Shown in pieces: positions 36,155 through 38,162 of a stretch of DNA of 38,162 bases; the first letter of the stretch is position 1, and the number at the start of each line of letters is the position of its first letter. The notes under the pieces were generated by a model. The model was not told where the DNA came from. It saw only the letters and a program-made list of their open reading frames with translations, and searched no databases. Made by a program: the position numbers and the translations under genes. The DNA is from Oligoflexales bacterium (lineage in GTDB: Bacteria; Bdellovibrionota; Oligoflexia; Oligoflexales; Oligoflexaceae): assembly GCA_015232735.1 (NCBI GenBank), contig JADFZC010000001.1, positions 1 through 38,162 on the forward strand, written 5' to 3'.

Positions 36155-36745
36155 ATGAATAAAAGAATACTTTATCTTGCCAGCAACAATAGACACAAGC
36201 TTACAGAGCTAAAATCCATAATCAGTTCCGGCCATTGGGATATCCGACTTTGCAGTGAACTTTCTGAACGCATCTCATGGGAAGAGACCGGCGCAACTTT
36301 TGAGGAAAATGCGAGGATAAAAGCACTTGCGGTGAAAAAATATACAAATCACGCGGTGCTGGCTGATGACTCCGGGCTCTGTGTCCATTACCTTGGACAG
36401 GCCCCCGGCGTCCATTCAAGCAGATATTCCGGAGAAGGGGCCACGGATGAGATCAACAGGAAAAAACTCCTTGAAGCCCTGAAAGACATACCTCTCGAAA
36501 ACAGGTCCGCTGAATTCATATGCTGCCTGGTCTTTATCGATGAAAACGGAAAAGAGTCGGTCTTCAAAGGAACCTGCAAAGGAAAAATTATAGACAGGGA
36601 AAAAGGGAGCAACGGATTTGGATACGATCCTCTTTTTCTCATTGAAGGTTCCAGAAAAACCATGGCTGAGTTAAGCTCCGACGAGAAGAACAGCCTCAGC
36701 CATAGAAGGAGAGCTCTGGACAGCTGGATGGAAGTATTTTGCTAG
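36155..36745 (+). CDS. rdgB: XTP/dITP diphosphatase (RdgB/HAM1)
   Basis: Nucleotide-pool cleaning enzyme of 196 residues that hydrolyses XTP, dITP and ITP to monophosphates. LASNNRHKLTELKSI (substrate loop), FEENARIKA, VLADDSGLCVHYL with the catalytic/metal Asp pair, GVHSSRYSGE, SNGFGYDPLF, and SHRRRAL at the C-terminus: the full HAM1 signature. Length is typical. ATG 36155 has AGG about 8 bases upstream. Immediately downstream of the IS605-type right end, and convergent with the TPR gene (11 bases between). Confidence 0.95.
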   Translation: MNKRILYLASNNRHKLTELKSIISSGHWDIRLCSELSERISWEETGATFEENARIKALAVKKYTNHAVLADDSGLCVHYLGQAPGVHSSRYSGEGATDEINRKKLLEALKDIPLENRSAEFICCLVFIDENGKESVFKGTCKGKIIDREKGSNGFGYDPLFLIEGSRKTMAELSSDEKNSLSHRRRALDSWMEVFC

Positions 36746-36756
36746 ACAACAGACCG

Positions 36757-37731
36757 CTACTTTTTGTTACTTTCAACTTCCTCCACATACTTCAAATACT
36801 CTTTTGTAGTCTTGATCCAACCGAAATCAGGATGGCTTAGAGAGTCCGATATCTCCTGCCTGTATTTTTTTCTGTCAACAAGATAGCCTTCGAGAATCAC
36901 GACCGCCTTGCCTGGATTATTTGTCTTCGAATAGCATCTGGCCAGAAGAAAATTTGATTTTCTTACCATAGCTTCTTCATCTGCCCAGTAATTATCCTTC
37001 CCGGATTTTTCAAACACATATTCCAAAACCGGAATAGCTTTTGTGCACCTGTCAAGCTCCCTGTAAGAATCACCAAGCTTATAGTATCCTTTAAGATCAA
37101 GTTTCCCTTCCACCCTTACAGTTTCATAAAGGGCAGCAGCCTTCTTATAATCCCTTTTCTTGTAGAAATTGTCAGCTTTCACATATTGATCAAGCTTCTC
37201 CGCCTGCTTTCTGTCAGTATCTCCTGCCGCAGAAGAAGCTTTGCCTATGACCTTGTAACTTTTAAAAAAATATGGCGACTGAAGAAGACATGGAGGATTT
37301 GCGCCGCCAGCGCAACATGCCTGCTCGATTACGGCATCGATACGTCCCCCTGAAACACCATCACATTTCCCCTTTCCGGGAAATACAAAAACGCTGATAT
37401 CTTCACCCTTAAGAGCACCCTTCTCTTCGGTCAGACCGCTTTTTACTGCTTGCGAACTGACCACCTTTCCTTTGATTATCAGCCCGCGATAGCTGTCAAA
37501 GAACTTCTTCTGCTCAGGTTTGGCAAACTCTTTTATAAAACGAAACCTCTCACTATTCAGATCGAATGACGCGACCGGATCAAGAACCCCGCAGCTTGCT
37601 GCATCCATGACAATTGGCCCTTTGACAATTGAGACGCATTGAGCGGTTGAAACATGACTCATGCCTATTATCCCCGCCAGTACGAATGTTCCCTGGCAAG
37701 CCCGAATAATTTTTCCAGAATCCACCCTCAT
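36757..37731 (-). CDS. Secreted TPR-containing protein
   Basis: Protein of 324 residues, signal peptide 1-31 (FVLAGIIGMSHVSTAQC; Cys32 would be the mature N-terminus, but STAQC is not a good lipobox). Residues 32-165 form a Cys-containing domain of unknown type (ISVFVFPGKGKCDGVSGGRI; EQACCAGGANPPC). Residues 180-310 hold three to four TPR-like helical pairs (ADNFYKKRDYKKAAALYETV; YKLGDSYRELDRCTKAIPVL). GGGGGAAG precedes ATG 37731. Likely a periplasmic scaffold protein; partner unknown. Confidence 0.75.
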   Translation of the reverse strand: MRVDSGKIIRACQGTFVLAGIIGMSHVSTAQCVSIVKGPIVMDAASCGVLDPVASFDLNSERFRFIKEFAKPEQKKFFDSYRGLIIKGKVVSSQAVKSGLTEEKGALKGEDISVFVFPGKGKCDGVSGGRIDAVIEQACCAGGANPPCLLQSPYFFKSYKVIGKASSAAGDTDRKQAEKLDQYVKADNFYKKRDYKKAAALYETVRVEGKLDLKGYYKLGDSYRELDRCTKAIPVLEYVFEKSGKDNYWADEEAMVRKSNFLLARCYSKTNNPGKAVVILEGYLVDRKKYRQEISDSLSHPDFGWIKTTKEYLKYVEEVESNKK

Positions 37732-38026
37732 TTTGATCTTCCCCCAAACGTATTATAATAGGAAACATTAATTTCCAGCCCCACAGACAGTTCTTTCCCA
37801 AAAATCTGTCCTGATGAGTACAGCGATCATAGAATCTGTTTTGATATTTCATCAAAATGCTGTCACGATCCTATGAGATTAAATTTATTGCCAATAAAAT
37901 TATATGATGTCAGCCTTTCAGAATCCAATACTTTTTATCTGTATTCTTTGTATCATCTTATATCATTTTATTATCATTGAGTGCGCAATCTCCAAAATTG
38001 CTGGTAAAAAAGACTTTCCTCCGGAT
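37732..38026. other. Intergenic region rich in hairpins
   Basis: No credible gene. A degenerate twin-hairpin copy lies at 37805-37841, followed by a TTTTGAT/ATCAAAA hairpin (37839-37857). A 60-codon plus frame at 37904 and a minus frame at 37958 run through the repeats and are not credible. Confidence 0.4.
37805..37841. repeat. Degenerate second half of twin-hairpin repeat (copy F)
   Basis: TCTGTCCTGATGAGTACAGC then GATCATAGAATCTG resembles the hairpin-2 part of copy B (TATCCTGACGAGCGCAGCGA, GTATAGGATCTC). Hairpin 1 is missing. Confidence 0.45.
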
Positions 38027-38100
38027 ATAATTAGTCTGTGGCGCTTTTGCGCCACAGACGTATCCTGGCAAGCAAAGCTTGCATAGGATCTGTTTGTAGT
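38027..38100. repeat. Twin-hairpin intergenic repeat, copy D
   Basis: ATAATTAGTC lead, hairpin 1 GTCTGTGGCGC-TTTT-GCGCCACAGAC (11 perfect pairs), hairpin 2 TATCCTGGCAAGCAAAGCTT, GCATAGGATCTG. Its last 55 bases are repeated exactly as copy E. Confidence 0.85.
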
Positions 38101-38107
38101 AACGCAA

Positions 38108-38162
38108 TTTGCGCCACAGACGTATCCTGGCAAGCAAAGCTTGCATAGGATCTGTTTGTAGT
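38108..38162. repeat. Twin-hairpin repeat, tandem copy E running to the window edge
   Basis: Identical over 55 bases to 38046-38100, period 62. It has the right arm of hairpin 1 and all of hairpin 2, and the unit may repeat again beyond the edge. Confidence 0.85.

Overview
This window looks like chromosomal DNA of a diderm (Gram-negative) bacterium with moderately AT-rich coding DNA and very AT-rich spacers. It carries many lipobox lipoproteins, a dense load of small intergenic repeats, fermentation/redox enzymes and a two-component kinase of the 7TM-DISM/Hpt type. Myxococcota/Bdellovibrionota-like lineages, a 'deltaproteobacterial' anaerobe or a related candidate phylum would fit: RCC1/collagen-like lipoprotein, DUF2934 protein, a MITE-like repeat with AGAGCCTGTTGAAAAA ends. 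No marker here fixes the taxon.

Layout. 1-5.4 kb: accessory region with small hypothetical proteins, gene remnants, a MITE-like element, one lipoprotein and a collagen-like/RCC1 surface lipoprotein that ends at a hairpin repeat. 5.5-11.9 kb: redox block, with NADP-type glutamate dehydrogenase (gdhA, minus) divergent from a tightly overlapping three-gene operon: NuoE-like, NuoF-like with an N-terminal thioredoxin-like 2Fe-2S domain and a C-terminal ferredoxin domain, and a 2Fe-2S/NfnB-GltD/ferredoxin fusion. The domain set matches electron-bifurcating transhydrogenases of the Sporomusa (Stn) type, not complex I and not a HydABC hydrogenase. It would couple NADH, ferredoxin and NADPH pools beside an NADPH-dependent GDH. 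12.5-13.2 kb: a flavodoxin-fold iron-sulfur flavoprotein.

13.2-21.1 kb: a minus-strand run read as ogt, acyl-CoA synthetase, tRNA-dihydrouridine synthase, D-Ala-D-Ala carboxypeptidase, a METTL21-like methyltransferase and a Tgt-MnmD fusion. The fusion joins two tRNA wobble-base modification activities in one chain and has an altered anticodon-recognition motif. 21.5-32 kb: PLD-like lipoprotein, DDAH-type amidinohydrolase, a large 7TMR-DISM/Hpt/HATPase kinase, a lipoprotein esterase, an unrecognised helical protein, another lipoprotein and a CPBP membrane protease. 32.4-33.6 kb: tandem small lipoprotein paralogs with a near-identical 5' end. 33.9 kb: tRNA-Thr(CGT). 34.07-36.09 kb: an apparently intact IS605-type element with divergent tnpA and tnpB. 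36.2-37.7 kb: rdgB and a secreted TPR protein.

The most unusual signal outside the genes is a dispersed intergenic repeat made of two adjacent hairpins, with copies near 11.95, 21.33, 23.22, 37.8 and 38.03 kb and a tandem copy at 38.11 kb running into the right edge. Its first hairpin keeps pairing through compensatory base changes. A second hairpin repeat, at 5.39 and 15.3 kb, sits exactly at the 3' ends of two genes and supplies the last residues and stop codon of one of them.
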